Positions 45,620 to 57,284 are shown, numbered from the stretch's first letter. The stretch: 64,000 nt of DNA from Molanna angustata (GCA_963576475.1 OY754964.1:5880149-5944148); one strand, 5' to 3'. Numbers and translations: made by a program. Notes: generated by a model from the letters alone, not told the origin.

Positions 45620-46095
45620 ATCTATTGTGCACCTCCCTTTAGGGCTGTTATTTCAATAACATTTCGGTTTCTTGGATAAAGTCCCATAGTTTGCAAATTG
45701 TGATGCCTCCCATGTCCTTGGGTCTTATTATAAAGGCTCCCAGGTGTCTGTGTCTGGATTCCATCAGTGCTGGACACTCGCAGATCACATGTGAGGCTGT
45801 TTCTTCCTCTTGTTGGCACCTTCTACAGTTTGGTTCATCAGCGATCCCCATTATGTAATGATGTCTTTTCAGATGACAGTGACCAGTGAATAAACCAGTC
45901 ATTGCTTTTAATTGTTCTCTGCTAAGATTTAGCAGCTTCTTTGTCCTTTTCTTAGAGGGCCCTTCGATGAATTCCTTCGCCTGTCGCTGTCCACAACTGG
46001 CTTTCGAGAATTCACTATGCTGGGTTGTTATCCAGTCTTTAATTGATCTTTTAATCGTATTTGCAGATAAGCCAACTGCAGGGTTCAGGTCCTAT
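45620..46095 (-). mobile_element. non-LTR retrotransposon with RNase H region, C-terminal fragment
   Basis: The minus strand frame runs SIKDWITTQHSEFSKASCGQ, then RQAKEFIEGPSKKRTKKLLN, then LSREQLKAMTGLFTGHCHLK, then NCRRCQQEEETASHVICECPAL. 'LTGH--L--HL ... C--C---EETA-H-LC-CPAL' is the zinc-knuckle-like segment that follows the RNase H domain in R1/I-type insect elements. No RT core is present. The frame stays open upstream of its first Met (45902) to about 46090, so the fragment is 5'-truncated rather than a gene. Confidence 0.75.
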
Positions 46096-46674
46096 GAAAG
46101 GTTGCCCTGAGCCGATAAAATACATAGGTACAGGAACTTATAATTTTTGAACATGTAATTTAAAGTTGTTTTTTAGTGCCCCCAATAAGTCTTATTATTC
46201 GTACATCGAACATTCAATTTGGAAACTCTAGTTATGTGATGTCTGTAGCGTGACATGACCAAATCACTCCACCTACTGTGTAATGGAGCTTTATCCGATA
46301 CATTAATTTGAATGCATTTCGTGTTTTTCGACTACTGCTAGTTCCGCGTATTTATTTATGCGCGTGCAATTTTCGTCTGGACATCATATTTTGTCGAGTG
46401 TTTTTTTTGTTTCTGCCAAAGTTTCACCCCTTCAAATTGAAGGGAGCCAACTGAATTAAAACAAAGTGTGTTCCATTAAAAATAAGCGACGAACTCGACG
46501 CCACGTTAATGTGTGAATGTGGTATAGTTAATTCGTGTTTACACAGGGGTAAGGTCTTGTCTGAGTTTGTCGAGCGTTGTTTATTTATGTAGGTACTACC
46601 TACATATTTTTGTATCCGTTCGCTTAATACATCCTCATTACCGAATGAATTTGAAAATGAATACCGAATTTGGT

Positions 46675-46812
46675 CAGTGATTTTTTTCATATATTGCACC
46701 ACGTATGTATAACAAACTGCCATCGGCACTTAAAGGGTTAAAAAAATCAAAATGTCATGAACTATGTGACTACTTGAAGAAAGTAGACTTCAAAATGAAA
46801 GAAATGTTTTAG
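46675..46812 (+). mobile_element. LINE C-terminal shard (CR1/Jockey type)
   Basis: The plus strand reads APRMYNKLPSALKGLKKSKC, then HELCDYLKKVDFKMKEMF-stop at 46810. 'P-LYN-LP--IK-L-S---FK--LK--LL' is the standard last block of many CR1/Jockey polyproteins. The minus-strand open frame that covers it is antisense. Confidence 0.6.
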
Positions 46813-48255
46813 CAATAATAATATAACTACTTTTTTTATTTTTTTGTCGTTTTATTTTATTGTATTTTTTCTGTGTAGTAGGTATGTATGTGTAATATTT
46901 TGAATATATTTTATAATAATAAAATTTAATAACTATGCAAACTGAACAGGTAGTTGCTTCGAAACAGACTCTGTGTAGTGAAGCAGTTATCTTTAATATA
47001 CTTTCTTTATTATATGATGATTTAAATAAATAAATAAAAAAAATATTCATAGAATAAATCTATGTAATTGTTACAAAGACATATTCTTTAAAAAAAAATT
47101 TGGACATTCGAGTCACTAGATATGTCGCGCGACGCTGCGTTTCGGACGCTCGTATGGATTAACCCTTTATTGCGCCCATTTATCTTCACGTCATTTTCGT
47201 CTATGGCGCACACAGTCGTCGTGCGATTCTACTTTTTCTTTCATTTTTTTCGTCACACTTTGCCTGCTTTTCCCTCTTTCGTATTCCGACAGGCGAGGCT
47301 GGTGCCGTAGAACTATGTCTGCTCCGCGTATTATGCGGGGATTTTGAAAGTATTATTTATTATCTCTATATTTTGTGCACGTCAGTTTTTCTCCCACATC
47401 TCTTTACATTGCACATCCATACGGATTCGGTGGCTACTCGAAACATGTTCATTTTTTTCGTGGAAATATAAAAAGAGGGTTGGCGATCGACGGTCGGAAT
47501 ATTTCTTTATTTATAAAGGGGTACATCGACAGACATCAAGCTTACAATTTTCATAAAAAGAAAACAATATTAGTTATTATTATGAGTGCTGGACGATCAA
47601 TTATTACATTACATTTCCTTGTACTAATATGATTGAACTCTGAAAACTAAATAAGTATGGTATTAGTATTATATACGTTTATTATATATATTATGGTATT
47701 ATATAAGTTTTTTCTTCTTCCATTATAAAAAAGTACATACATGTATTATAAATATTATTGAATTTATAAATGTTTTATTCGATTCTGTGAAGCACTATAA
47801 GGAAACTTTACTAAAACATTTGCAAAAACATACCCTGAAATAAATTAGTAGCAATGTGTATGTGAAAGAGAGATATAGAAAGAGTGAATCGCTACCCTCA
47901 CCACCACTCGCTTCGCATCCGGGACTGTCAAGGGCCCCTTCGCAGAACGATAGAATGAACAAAAAAAACAATGCATGGCACAAAGAGTAGCTCAGGGAGC
48001 CCTCTAGATTAGCAATCTCGGCACCATGGTGCAAAAAGAACGATCAGCAAGTGCAAGTCGAGATCTCTGGAAACAAACAAGTCAGTGGGAATCTTCGGAT
48101 AATAAGGCACCGTATCTATGGCAAAATCATTTGAAGGCTTTATAATTGTTCTTCGAGATCACTAAATCCGCATGTCCAACGGGACCTTGAAGAGGCCCAC
48201 GGACAGCAACGAGGAGTTCCGATCTGTAAGAGGACACAATTGAATGTGTTAAAGA
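46813..48255. other. 1.4 kb without a recognised gene
   Basis: Contains a GC-richer patch at 47110-47340 with a 62-codon frame (47122-47310) and a patch at 47880-48250 that might be worn transposon. Neither gives a recognisable motif. Confidence 0.4.
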
Positions 48256-48261
48256 AAGAGT

Positions 48262-48366
48262 TGCCACGACCGAATTCGTTCACATATAGCAAAAACATTA
48301 ATGCTTAATTTAGGGAATGTATGAGGATGTATATGTATTTGTTACTACAATGACATATACTTTTTT
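48262..48366 (+). mobile_element. SINE S1, 5'-truncated copy
   Basis: Reads 'tgccacgaccgaattcgttc' then 'ttagggaatgtatgaggatg', as in the S1 SINE at 29720-29835. The tRNA head is missing. Confidence 0.65.
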
Positions 48367-48554
48367 AAAAAATGTCATTATTGAAGTTAATCCCAAATAC
48401 TTGTCACATAGTATTCAGATTATAAAATGGCTTTTAAGCCGTTGATGGATTTATAAATAAATGTTTATTGAAACAAAGTTGCTTACATACTATTTTACAC
48501 ACAAAACAACGAAAGAGAAAATAAGAATATATAACATACATACAACTACTTACA

Positions 48555-48700
48555 AAAACTTGATGGCTTAGGAGGATCATGCTCAGTTGTTGATTTATTT
48601 ACACTATTTACAGCATGATCCTTCATAAGGTATTTATACTTTAATTTAAATGAAACACAACTTTCTTTTTTAATATAAAACAAAGTTGTGTTTCATTAAA
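48555..48700. repeat. two consecutive foldback hairpins
   Basis: Hairpin 1: AGGATCATGCT (about 48571-48581) with AGCATGATCCT (about 48612-48622). Hairpin 2: a perfect 16-bp stem AATGAAACACAACTTT (48649-48664) with AAAGTTGTGTTTCATT (48682-48697), loop 17 nt. No coding. Possibly a decayed foldback transposon. Confidence 0.6.
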
Positions 48701-50200
48701 AATTATCAATTTCTATGAAGAGCTTCATGTTATTCATACATTCAATCTCTAAAATTGCACGTTCAGTTTTATTATGAAAATATTAATATAATACTGGCGC
48801 AGTATTCCTTGTGCTTTTACTTAACTCGAGACGAAGGAATAATTTATATAGCTTACAGTTTAAGTTCGTGGTGTCTTTTAATAAGAAGTCTCCCGCGGAA
48901 CTACTTAAAGTACTCTGAGCTTTGTCTTTGCTCCAGAGATCCAATCCTAGATAACTTCTAGGTGAAACTTTACTTTTGCGAAAAGGAAAACACTATAATA
49001 TAAAGAAATTAAAAAGGGTTATTATGAAATGTATATTATGGAACTTCCTTTCTTACTTTCTCGGTTCGGACCTTACACATTATGGAACTTTTACTCTTGA
49101 TTAATTATAACATGTATTTAAATTGTGATTTCTTCGTTTAATAAATTAAAAAAAGAAAATGCATTGCAACCTCCACTCATATGCATGACTGGCAGTTGTC
49201 ATCCGTCTTGAGGAGGAAGCTGTCGCTTTTGAACCTATCGAATAATAAAATAGCTCATTCTTGGGTTTAAATTAAGTTAATTATAATTTACAAAAAACAT
49301 TCTATGAAATACACATTTCTACTCGTGGTTAATCTTTTAAACCGTTACCGACAAAAAATATCTTATGTTATAACCAAACATTGTCTATAGCGTCCCATTA
49401 GGTGATTATATCGTTAGTAACTCGACCATTTATTTTGTTATATCGTATTTTAAAACATTACATAAATGTAATTTGACACTAAGTTATATTTTTAAGAGAA
49501 AAACAATGCGATACTTTGTATTGCTCAAGATATTTTTTCGCGTGTCAACGAGCATTACATTCGTATCACATGCAAGCCGTTGGTGGAAAAAAAAACACAC
49601 GGATTTATGTAATTCTATTGGAGGGGAGGCATTACAACATATTGTCAATACTTTATTATATTAAATGCGGTCAATAGTCTCGTTCATTAGTGGCTCAATT
49701 ATATTTTTATCAAACACAAATTAAAGGAGAAATAAATATTATGGAGAAGTTCACCAGAGAAGATTCACTGTTGAGATATTGAGATATGTTGTCCTTCAAA
49801 ACCAATCGTAGTAATGCCACAACGAAAACAATAAAAACAGTTATTTGATTTTAAAATATTATGTAGATGATTATTTTAACAAAAAACAGATTAATTCCCA
49901 ATAGGTCTTCCATATCTCAGGAACAGGAGCCGTGAACAACAGGACGTTTAATCCTAACATAAGTAAAAGAAGAAGAAGGTATGATAATAATGCAATAATG
50001 TCTGTGTTTACTTATTACCGGTTTCGAATGCTAGGCAACGCAGTGTGTGGCCAACTTGGGAGGGATAAAAATACACATAAGGAAATATTGGTCTGTATGC
50101 TCGTTGTGGTAGCTTTACCCGTGGACACCGGTGTGTGTAGACAAAATAAAACAACGCGTTGCAAATTGGACAAGATGTGGAAGTATTTCCAAATCCAAAA
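48701..50200. other. 1.5 kb without a recognised gene
   Basis: AT-rich. A short 'agaagaagaagg' run at 49969 could be the tail of an unrecognisable RTE copy. No other support. Confidence 0.45.
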
Positions 50201-50207
50201 AGATTCG

Positions 50208-50578
50208 CTCATGTGCAAAAAAATGTGGTACTGGAGACGTATGCTTCAAATTTCCTGGACGACGATAAGGACAAAAATATATCCATCATAAAAGAGCTGA
50301 TGAAACTACAGGACAGATTGTTCGCCATTTGTCTCCATCAGTATTTTGGACACTTCGCCAGACGCAATGAAAATATCCTTGAAAAGCTGTTTGTCGATGG
50401 AGGGGTTGAAGGTAGAAGGGGCACTGGGAGATCCCCCACAATATGGACAGACCAGATTAGGGCTGCCACTGGTACATTGATGGTTGGAGCTATGAGGACG
50501 GCGGTGTATCGAGAGAAACGGAGGACCACAATACACAACATCATGATGACGAGGCTAGAGGCCGGTCACGACCCTTAG
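50208..50578 (+). mobile_element. RTE-type LINE 3' fragment, one frameshift
   Basis: The plus strand reads MWYWRRMLQISWTTIRTK in one frame, then shifts to NISIIKELMKLQDRLFAICL, YFGHFARRNENILEKLFVDG, VEGRRGTGRSPTIWTDQIRA, ending TRLEAGHDP-stop at 50576. 'WRRML-I-WT--RTN-SI--EL ... FGH-ARR ... RGRSPTRW-DQI' is the C-terminal third of an RTE-like polyprotein well known in Lepidoptera and other insects. A GAT-rich tail follows (gatgatgagtag). A worn relative lies at 28425-28690. Confidence 0.8.
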
Positions 50579-50839
50579 GAAAGAATAAGACGACACTGAT
50601 GATGAGTAGTAGCAATATTGCCAGATTCTTCTTAAGCTATGATGTTAGATATTTTTCATAAGTTTTGTATTGGCACTTTACTTTGTAATTGCGACCCCTA
50701 TTAGATATATACTTTATTCGAATAAACACCTCAATAAACAATGAGAAAATGTCTATGTCGCAGTTTTAAATTGTATGTCTATCTACGTTTTAAACAGTTT
50801 TATTCGTTAATTGATATAATCCATCATCGTAATATTTGA

Positions 50840-51112
50840 TCGATTGGCGCCCTGCTAAGTACCCGTTAGGTTGACAGGATCGTCGCACTCCGTGAAATAG
50901 ACGATTCCCACCGGACATCGAAACCTTTGTCCATTAAAACTAAATTTAAATTATTCCACGGCGGGGGGTGCTTTGTTAGGACGAAATATCTGGATGCAAA
51001 TTAGTGTGTAAATATTTGCGCGGTGGGCAGATCACTCACTCGATGCAAATCATTTCGAGGGTCGTCAGTCGGTCATTTGCATTCGGCGACCGACCCGTAG
51101 AACGGTAAGTAT
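50840..51112 (+). promoter_or_regulatory. GC-richer unique island with three octamer (POU) sites and a donor-like site
   Basis: ATGCAAAT occurs at 50994-51001 and 51043-51050, and its complement ATTTGCAT at 51075-51082: three perfect octamers in 90 bp. POU-homeodomain proteins bind this motif. CTTTGT words (50929, 50971) resemble Sox half-sites. Immediately downstream ACGG|GTAAGTATAG-like sequence (GTAAGT at 51105-51110) matches a 5' splice donor. No repeat partner exists in the window. An enhancer, or a promoter with a non-coding first exon on the plus strand, would fit, but the sequence alone does not show it. Confidence 0.4.
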
Positions 51113-51114
51113 AG

Positions 51115-52035
51115 ACATAGATCTCTTTTATCATTCCCGGTTTCTCGTAATACGATGATACTCGACTGCTTATTTTCCATATTTTGTTTCTACAAAGTTT
51201 GATTTATGGTTATGTATTCTGTCACTAGATATATGTTTCAAAATCAGTTAACCTCCGCCATTATTTTATGGATTATTATAATTATAAGAATATTCGAGAT
51301 ATTTTGTTGCTATAGTGCTAGCAACTGACTAAAGTAATTAGCATAACACCGATTACTTTAGATCAATTACTGCCTTCAAATGTGTAGTCATGGTCTTTCA
51401 AAATTTAATCGGACACGGTAAATTGCAAAATCATAACTCTTCGCTATTTAGTATTGAAGAATATGTGAATAATTCTCATCTATTTAAATCACATACTAAT
51501 GGTTATGAGAGGTTATTCGAATAAAGCGATACATGAAAGTATAGAAATATGTGATATTTATTTTTGAACGATTTTTATCGATATCGCGAGTTATTTTTTC
51601 GTTTGCGTTTTATTTCGTTTGAAAAATCCAATAAATCACCATAATATGTACCTATTAAAAGATATACTTTTCAACTATGTGAAAATCCGATATACTTTTT
51701 TAGAAAATAAATCTCAACTCTGTTGGAAAAATATATATTTTTTTGCTTCAGAGCTGCGTAGTTTTGATACTATTTTTATCCCAAAACTTACATTATGTAT
51801 GGGATATCATTATTATATACAATGTCCTGGACAGAATATACTAACATTTTGAAGTTCCCTTTGTAGGAATTATCTGTTCTGAAGGTTCTCCCTTAGACCT
51901 CGTTTAGCATAAACCCGTTCAGGGCGAGGCATAAAGCTTATTTACAGTAACATAGAAACAAACGCACATACAGAATCTATAATGGTTACGTATTTTTCTT
52001 TGTTAACTCCGGTTAATACTACTGATAGGCAGTAT
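51115..52035. other. no gene recognised
   Basis: AT-rich with a 77-codon frame at 51619-51852 that has no recognisable domain. Confidence 0.45.
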
Positions 52036-52039
52036 CTTT

Positions 52040-52614
52040 ATATTGTTAATAAACACAGTTGCAGGTAAACTAAGAAGGCTTATTTATATTTTTAAGAACA
52101 TTCGCAACATAATGACTAAAAAAGACTTAATAACAATATATTACGCATTAGCTCAATCGATTATAACACACGGAATGATTGGTTGGGGTGGCGCTGCTAA
52201 AATTAATATGGATCCTCTTATTAAAGCACAAAAAGCTTTAATTAAGGTTATAATAAAAAAAAACATTTACATATCCAACAGTTCAATTATTTAATGATTT
52301 TCCAGTTTTCAGCATTCCACAGTTATATTATATCAAAATTATTTCTATACATTTTCATAAAGATAAAACAATTCACATTACACCGCAACACAATTACGAG
52401 ACGACACGCAAGAATTTTCTCATGACTCCAAAGACAAACACGACATTCGGACAAAGACATTACTATTATTTAGCTCCAAAAAATTTTAATAAGATAAAAA
52501 GTGAAATAACGGACATACAGTTGATGAATAATTTGAAATACAAGAAAACAATAGAAACATGGATCAGAAACAAGGGCATTATATACTGCGGAAACATGAT
52601 CAAGCTACAATAGT
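52040..52614 (+). mobile_element. LINE RT C-terminal fragment (Jockey/CR1 group, third subfamily)
   Basis: The plus strand reads VAGKLRRLIYIFKNIRNIMT, then DLITIYYALAQSIITHGMIG, then WGGAAKINMDPLIKAQKALI, a familiar insect LINE block after the RT thumb ('IYYALVQS-L-Y-I-VWGGA'). After a frameshift near 52280 it continues FGQRHYYYLAPKNFNKIKSE, then NLKYKKTIETWIRNKGI, stopping at 52612. The 3' side abuts Helitron-like copy 4. Endonuclease and catalytic core are absent. Confidence 0.75.
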
Positions 52615-52630
52615 TTATATTTTTATTTTA

Positions 52631-53633
52631 CTAGTTGCATGTAACACATGAGATCCAACTGTCGATAGCGATAGTATGTATAGTTGAAGAATATGTACCA
52701 AACTATAAACCCATAAATACAAATTATTGAATATTTTCAGATATTTTGTTTTCTATGCAACATATGTAGGTATGTATGTCAAGATAGGATAGTATGGAGG
52801 AAGATCCTTTTTTCCTACCCAGAATATGAAAATAGCATGATGGTATGTATGTTTGTTTGGAGATGAAGTATCAAACTATTAAGTCTTCTTACAAATTGTG
52901 TATAGGCGACTGCCATACAAAATGTATGAAGCGATGTCGTCACTAAAATCAATTTTTAAAAAAATTGTTAAAAAAAAATTGAGATCTTCTACTACAATGT
53001 TAATATTTTTTATAGAAAATTAAATTATCTAGTTGGGGTGTTTCGGCTTTTTTCGATAATTGTAAAAGTTTTGGAAATATAGGCAGTTAAACTCATAAAT
53101 TTATCATAAAAAAAATATTTTTCTTAATAAAAAATGTTTGAGAAACCCTGGAATTTTTTTGAAAAAACTAATTTGAGATTTTGTATTTGTCTATGTTTGT
53201 ACCAATTTTCAGCGTTCTAGCGTTTATGGTTTCTGAGATATATGGAAAAATAAAATAAAAATTCAAAAGTTGATAACCCCTGACTGAAACAAAAATTCAA
53301 AATTCCGAGTATAAAAGTTTTGTAGGCCTGTAACTGTTTATATATTCTGAAATTTAAGGCTCTGTAAATTGAGCGGATCAAAAGTTATAAGGGGGGGACG
53401 GACACACAGACACACACACACACAGACACACGAAATGTTCTACTCCGAATTCTGAGTAAATCCGTGTATGGAACATATATGCTGCGAAGCCTCTAAGTTG
53501 GTGTTTTTTGACTTCAAAGTTGGAAAAGCCGTGAAAAAAGTAGACCTCTCCATACAATTCTCGCGTATTCTGGCTTGATACATTGTCGATATGTTAAGAG
53601 AACAAAGTTCTCCTGAACAAATCGACAGTTGGA
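52631..53633 (-). mobile_element. Helitron-like element, copy 4 (1003 bp)
   Basis: Full-length on the minus strand: 5' TCCAACTGTCGATTTGTTCA at 53633 and 3' CTAG at 52634-52631. On the minus strand the flanks are A before and T after, as for copy 2. It carries the variant 'aaacgctagaacg', shared only with copy 5. Terminal palindrome, inner inverted repeat and TG tract are present. Confidence 0.82.
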
Positions 53634-53659
53634 TAATAGGTATATTTTATAACAAGTTT

Positions 53660-54561
53660 TCAAAAAACACCAACTTAGAGGCTTCGCAGCATATATGTTC
53701 CATACACGGATTTACTCAGAATTCGGAGTAGAACATTTCGTGTGTCTGTGTGTGTGTGTGTGTGTGTGTGTCTGTGTGTCTGTGTGTCCGTCCCCCCCTT
53801 ATAACTTTTGATCCGCTCAATTTACAGAGCCTAAAATTTCAGAATATATAAACAGTTACAGGCCTACAAAACTTTTATACTCGGAATTTTGAATTTTTGT
53901 TTCAGTCAGGGGTTATCAACTTTTGAATTTTTATTTTATTTTTCCATATATCTCAGAAACCATAAACGCTAGAACGCTGAAAATTGGTACAAACATAGAC
54001 AAATACAAAATCTCAAATTAGTTTTTTCAAAAAAATTCCAGGGTTTCTCAAACATTTTTTATTAAGAAAAGTATTTTTTTTTTTATAAATTTATGAGTTT
54101 AACTGCCTATATTTCCATTTTTTTTAAAATATCGAAAAAAGCCGAAACACCCCAACTAGATAATTTAATTTTATATAAAAAATATTAACATTGTAGCAGT
54201 ACATCTCAATTTTTTTTTAACAATTTTTATAAAAATTGAATTTAGTGACGACATCGCTTCATACAATTTGTATGGTAGTCACCTATACACAATATCAAAG
54301 AAGACTTAATAGTTTGATACTTCATCTCTAAACATACAATATACATATACCATCATGCTGTTTTCATATTCCGGGTAGGAAAAAAAGACTGACCTCCATA
54401 CTATCCTATCTTGACTACCTAGGTACATGTGTTATATAGAAAACTAAATATCATAAAATAATAAATAATTTGTATTTATGGGTTTATAGTTTGGTACATA
54501 TTCTTCAACTATACATACTATCGCTATCGACAGTTGGATCTCATGTGTTACATGCAACTAG
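53660..54561 (+). mobile_element. Helitron-like element, copy 5, 5'-truncated
   Basis: Begins inside the element at 'tcaaaaaacaccaacttaga' and ends with the normal hairpin and CTAG (54561). It lies head to head with copy 4, separated by 26 bp, and shares its private variant. The first 120 or so bases of the element, including the palindrome, are missing. Confidence 0.8.
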
Positions 54562-55094
54562 TATAAAAAAATGTTTCATATAACTTATTTAAATTGTACT
54601 TTTTTTTAATATTTTTATTGTTTGTATATTGTTATATTTTGTTTGGTTTTAATAATAAAAAAAATAATTTAAATAACCTTATGCCTTTACCTACATAATA
54701 TAGAATTTGAAACATTGGTTCGCAATAGTCTCTTTACTGTATCCCGCATTAAAATAATGCTTATATGCAATAAAGCTGAAGCCAATATTGTTAATCATTC
54801 ATTAATTGGACTGAATATTTCAAAATAAATCCACAAGGAGTATCGCTTTTTATCAAAATCCAACAAGCCTTAATTTAAACATGAGTATTTGAAGCGTTCG
54901 TTTTTCCTTTATCTATCTCCCATTTTCTTCACTGATCTCTTATATCTATTTCAACACCAAGGAAAAAATATTGGTGGGAAAACCTGAATTCCGTTTAAAA
55001 AAACTTTATCATACGGAATTCTGGTTTATCAATCAGGTTTTTTTTTCTCAGCTTATTACAAGAATAATCATAAATAAATAAATATCTAATGTTT

Positions 55095-55215
55095 ACTTGT
55101 TTTATTCTAAATTACATTGTTTCTTTTGTTGCAGGTAAGCAGAGTTTTTAGTACACACCCTTATTGAAGTATTATTCAAAATAAATAATATAAAGTATTA
55201 TTCAAGGTAAGTTAC
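55095..55215 (+). promoter_or_regulatory. candidate recursive splice site (ratchet point) with downstream donor
   Basis: The polypyrimidine stretch 'ttgtttcttttgttgcag' is joined directly to GTAAGC at 55134|55135, i.e. a 3' splice site fused to a 5' splice site. A branch-like 'ttctaaa' lies about 30 nt upstream. A second consensus donor AAG|GTAAGTTAC lies 72 nt downstream (55206|55207), where exon-definition models of recursive splicing expect one. If real, the window lies in a long plus-strand intron. The same layout could instead mark an ordinary 72-bp exon, whose frame at the start soon meets a stop. Confidence 0.35.
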
Positions 55216-55885
55216 AAATAAATCAATGAATTAAGTTTATCGACAGACAATACTTGGTAAAACTCCACGATGATTATCGGTGAAACTACAAATAGTATAT
55301 TATTTTACGGTGTTACTATTTTTCGTTACCGGTTGTCGTTATCGTCCACGTGTGTGTCCAGCTTTAGCGCGGAGCCCATTACCGACTGCCATCATTTTGA
55401 GGGTAGCGGAAAAATGGTATTCAATATATCTAAATAAAATAACCGAACATTTTGGTAATCCCGTGTCTATTCCGGACGACATTTCACAAATGGATAATAC
55501 ACGCCCCAGCCGCCATAGTTGTTCCCGAGGGTTCCTGCCGACTACCACCCCTGCCCGCCTCACCCACACGATATGCCGGGATCCGATCTCGGCGGACGCA
55601 TAAGCAAAATATACCAACACAATATTGTACATACAGTTTAAATGATAGGTTTGTAAACTACAAATCGTATTATATGCGTATTTGGAGTGCAAGCCTTAGT
55701 TTTAATAGTGAATAAACACAAGTATTATTCGCAGTCAATTACACCAAGAGCATATAGAGAAGAATTAATTACGTTGTGGTAGTTCCTATCGTATCTGTTG
55801 GTTTTCATCAGTAAGTATATCATTGTGTCTATCCTATAATAATAATTTATAAGTCGCCGTTTAGTGATAAAAATATCACTCTAAG
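55216..55885. other. GC-richer islet with an unassigned 107-codon frame
   Basis: The frame 55280-55603 begins with a hydrophobic stretch (MKLQIVYYFTVLLFFVTGC) that resembles a signal peptide, then a basic, Pro/Ser-rich part without any family I know. Without a homologue or splice evidence I do not call it a gene. Confidence 0.25.
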
Positions 55886-55889
55886 GGCG

Positions 55890-56298
55890 TTATAGCTTAT
55901 TTGTTGGCTCTACTAAACAAGGCAGTCTTAACGAAGATGTCAATGATCTGAGCTTCACGTATGTCAAGGCACAATTTATTCCACTTAAAATGCCCGTTCA
56001 CACTGAAACCGTGAGTATAGTAACCCGCCTTGTTGACTCTGTCCAATTCTTATAAAGAGTTAGTACTATGTGATTCAAATGATCTCAATGTAAGCTGTCT
56101 TCCTGTTGGAACTTCTTTTGACACAGATCTTTAATGTAGTGTGGAGCCAAGTCTATCAGAATCTTATACACCATCGGGCATACCTTATAGTCTACTCGTT
56201 CTGGATATTTGAGACATTTCACCCTGTGTAGTTCGTTAAGAAGAGGACATCTGTTGTCATCTCCATATATCAACCTCGCAGCTGCGTCGAATAAATAC
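55890..56298 (-). mobile_element. CR1-clade LINE, C-terminal fragment
   Basis: The minus strand reads LFDAAARLIYGDDNRCPLLN, then ELHRVKCLKYPERVDYKVCP, MVYKILIDLAPHYIKDLC, LRSFESHSTNSL-stop, and FSVNGHFKWNKLCLDIREAQ. The 'AAARL ... L-ELHWLPV--RI-YK---LVYK-L---AP-YL--L ... F-V-GP-LWN-LP--IR' order is the CR1 C-terminus. Stop and substitution damage shows it is dead. It is a companion of the upstream-type fragment at 30712 and the shard at 12795. Confidence 0.8.
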
Positions 56299-56299
56299 T

Positions 56300-56842
56300 A
56301 TTTGTTATATATAAAGCTGATTCTTGGGCAAACCAACATAAATAGCATTCATTTGCTTCATTTATGAGTAAGCTCCTGAGGATACTTTTCAATTGTCTCA
56401 GACGAGTGAAATGGTTTTACTTAGACCGAAACCGGCTAGTGCCATTAATAAACAAACAGTGAAATTAAACCTTAAGTGTTTTTTTTTCTTGTCATTATGG
56501 AGTTTACCGTGAATCGTCTGTCGACAAATTAAATAAATGTATAATATAACTCTTAAATGAAAATTAAACTCAAACCTCTCCCTTTCGCCTGTCATGTCAC
56601 GTGTATTTTTATATTGAACGGTTTTTAATTGTATGTAGGTACATACGTAGTAGGCAGTATACATCCAAGTTTTATGATGGATAAATTGTCAAGGCGAAAA
56701 GCGATATCATCAAACAACGATTTTTATACCAATTGCTGTTTTTATAGTATTTTTCAAGTGAAATACAGTAGCGCCGTTTCGTTTATTCGTAGATCTTTGT
56801 ACCAACAAGTAAAATACATCTTAAAATTAATGTTAAATAATT
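56300..56842. other. no feature recognised
   Basis: AT-rich; small ORFs only. Confidence 0.4.
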
Positions 56843-56844
56843 TT

Positions 56845-57063
56845 TCATTTGAATAAAAATAAAAACAATATGTTTTGTCTTCTACATACATACAATATAT
56901 TATTTAATGTCGACAGCTATTTCGCTTTATTGAGGCTGACGTACAGTCATAGTCATAGCATAGTCTTGAAAATGTCCGTATAGGGCAAAATATATCGACA
57001 TTAAATAATTATATTGTATGTAGAATCACAAACATTATTGTTTTCATTCTTATTTAAATGAAA
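56845..57063. mobile_element. foldback element with about 80-bp inverted repeats
   Basis: The left arm 56845-56925 ('caataTGTTTtgtcttctac' then 'tatttaatgtcgac') is repeated in inverse on the right arm 56985-57063. Read from the right it gives 'aacaataatgtttgtgattc', 'tacatacaatataattattt' and 'aatgtcgatatattttg'. About 55 bp separate the arms. The left arm has a 4-bp 'atac' expansion. It is non-coding. It could be a MITE or foldback transposon, or an inverted duplication. No clear target duplication. Confidence 0.65.
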
Positions 57064-57284
57064 AATGGAATTGTACCAAATAAATAATTCATTAATTCAA
57101 AAAGGCACTATATTCACCCGTTCTGAATATAGTGCATTTTTGGGTGAAACGAGACTAGTGTGTGGGCATACACGCACGTGTCGTACTTCCTTTCATATGG
57201 TTGTGCACACCCGCACAAATGTCGCTGGTTACCCCACATTGTGGAATAAGCCGTGTTGGTATGAATGAATTAAATAATGCATAA

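Noticed and set aside
55280..55603. Secreted small protein gene (107 codons with hydrophobic N-terminus)
   Set aside because: Hydrophobic starts are common in AT-rich DNA. The rest has no family likeness, and the antisense frame of 117 codons is equally open.
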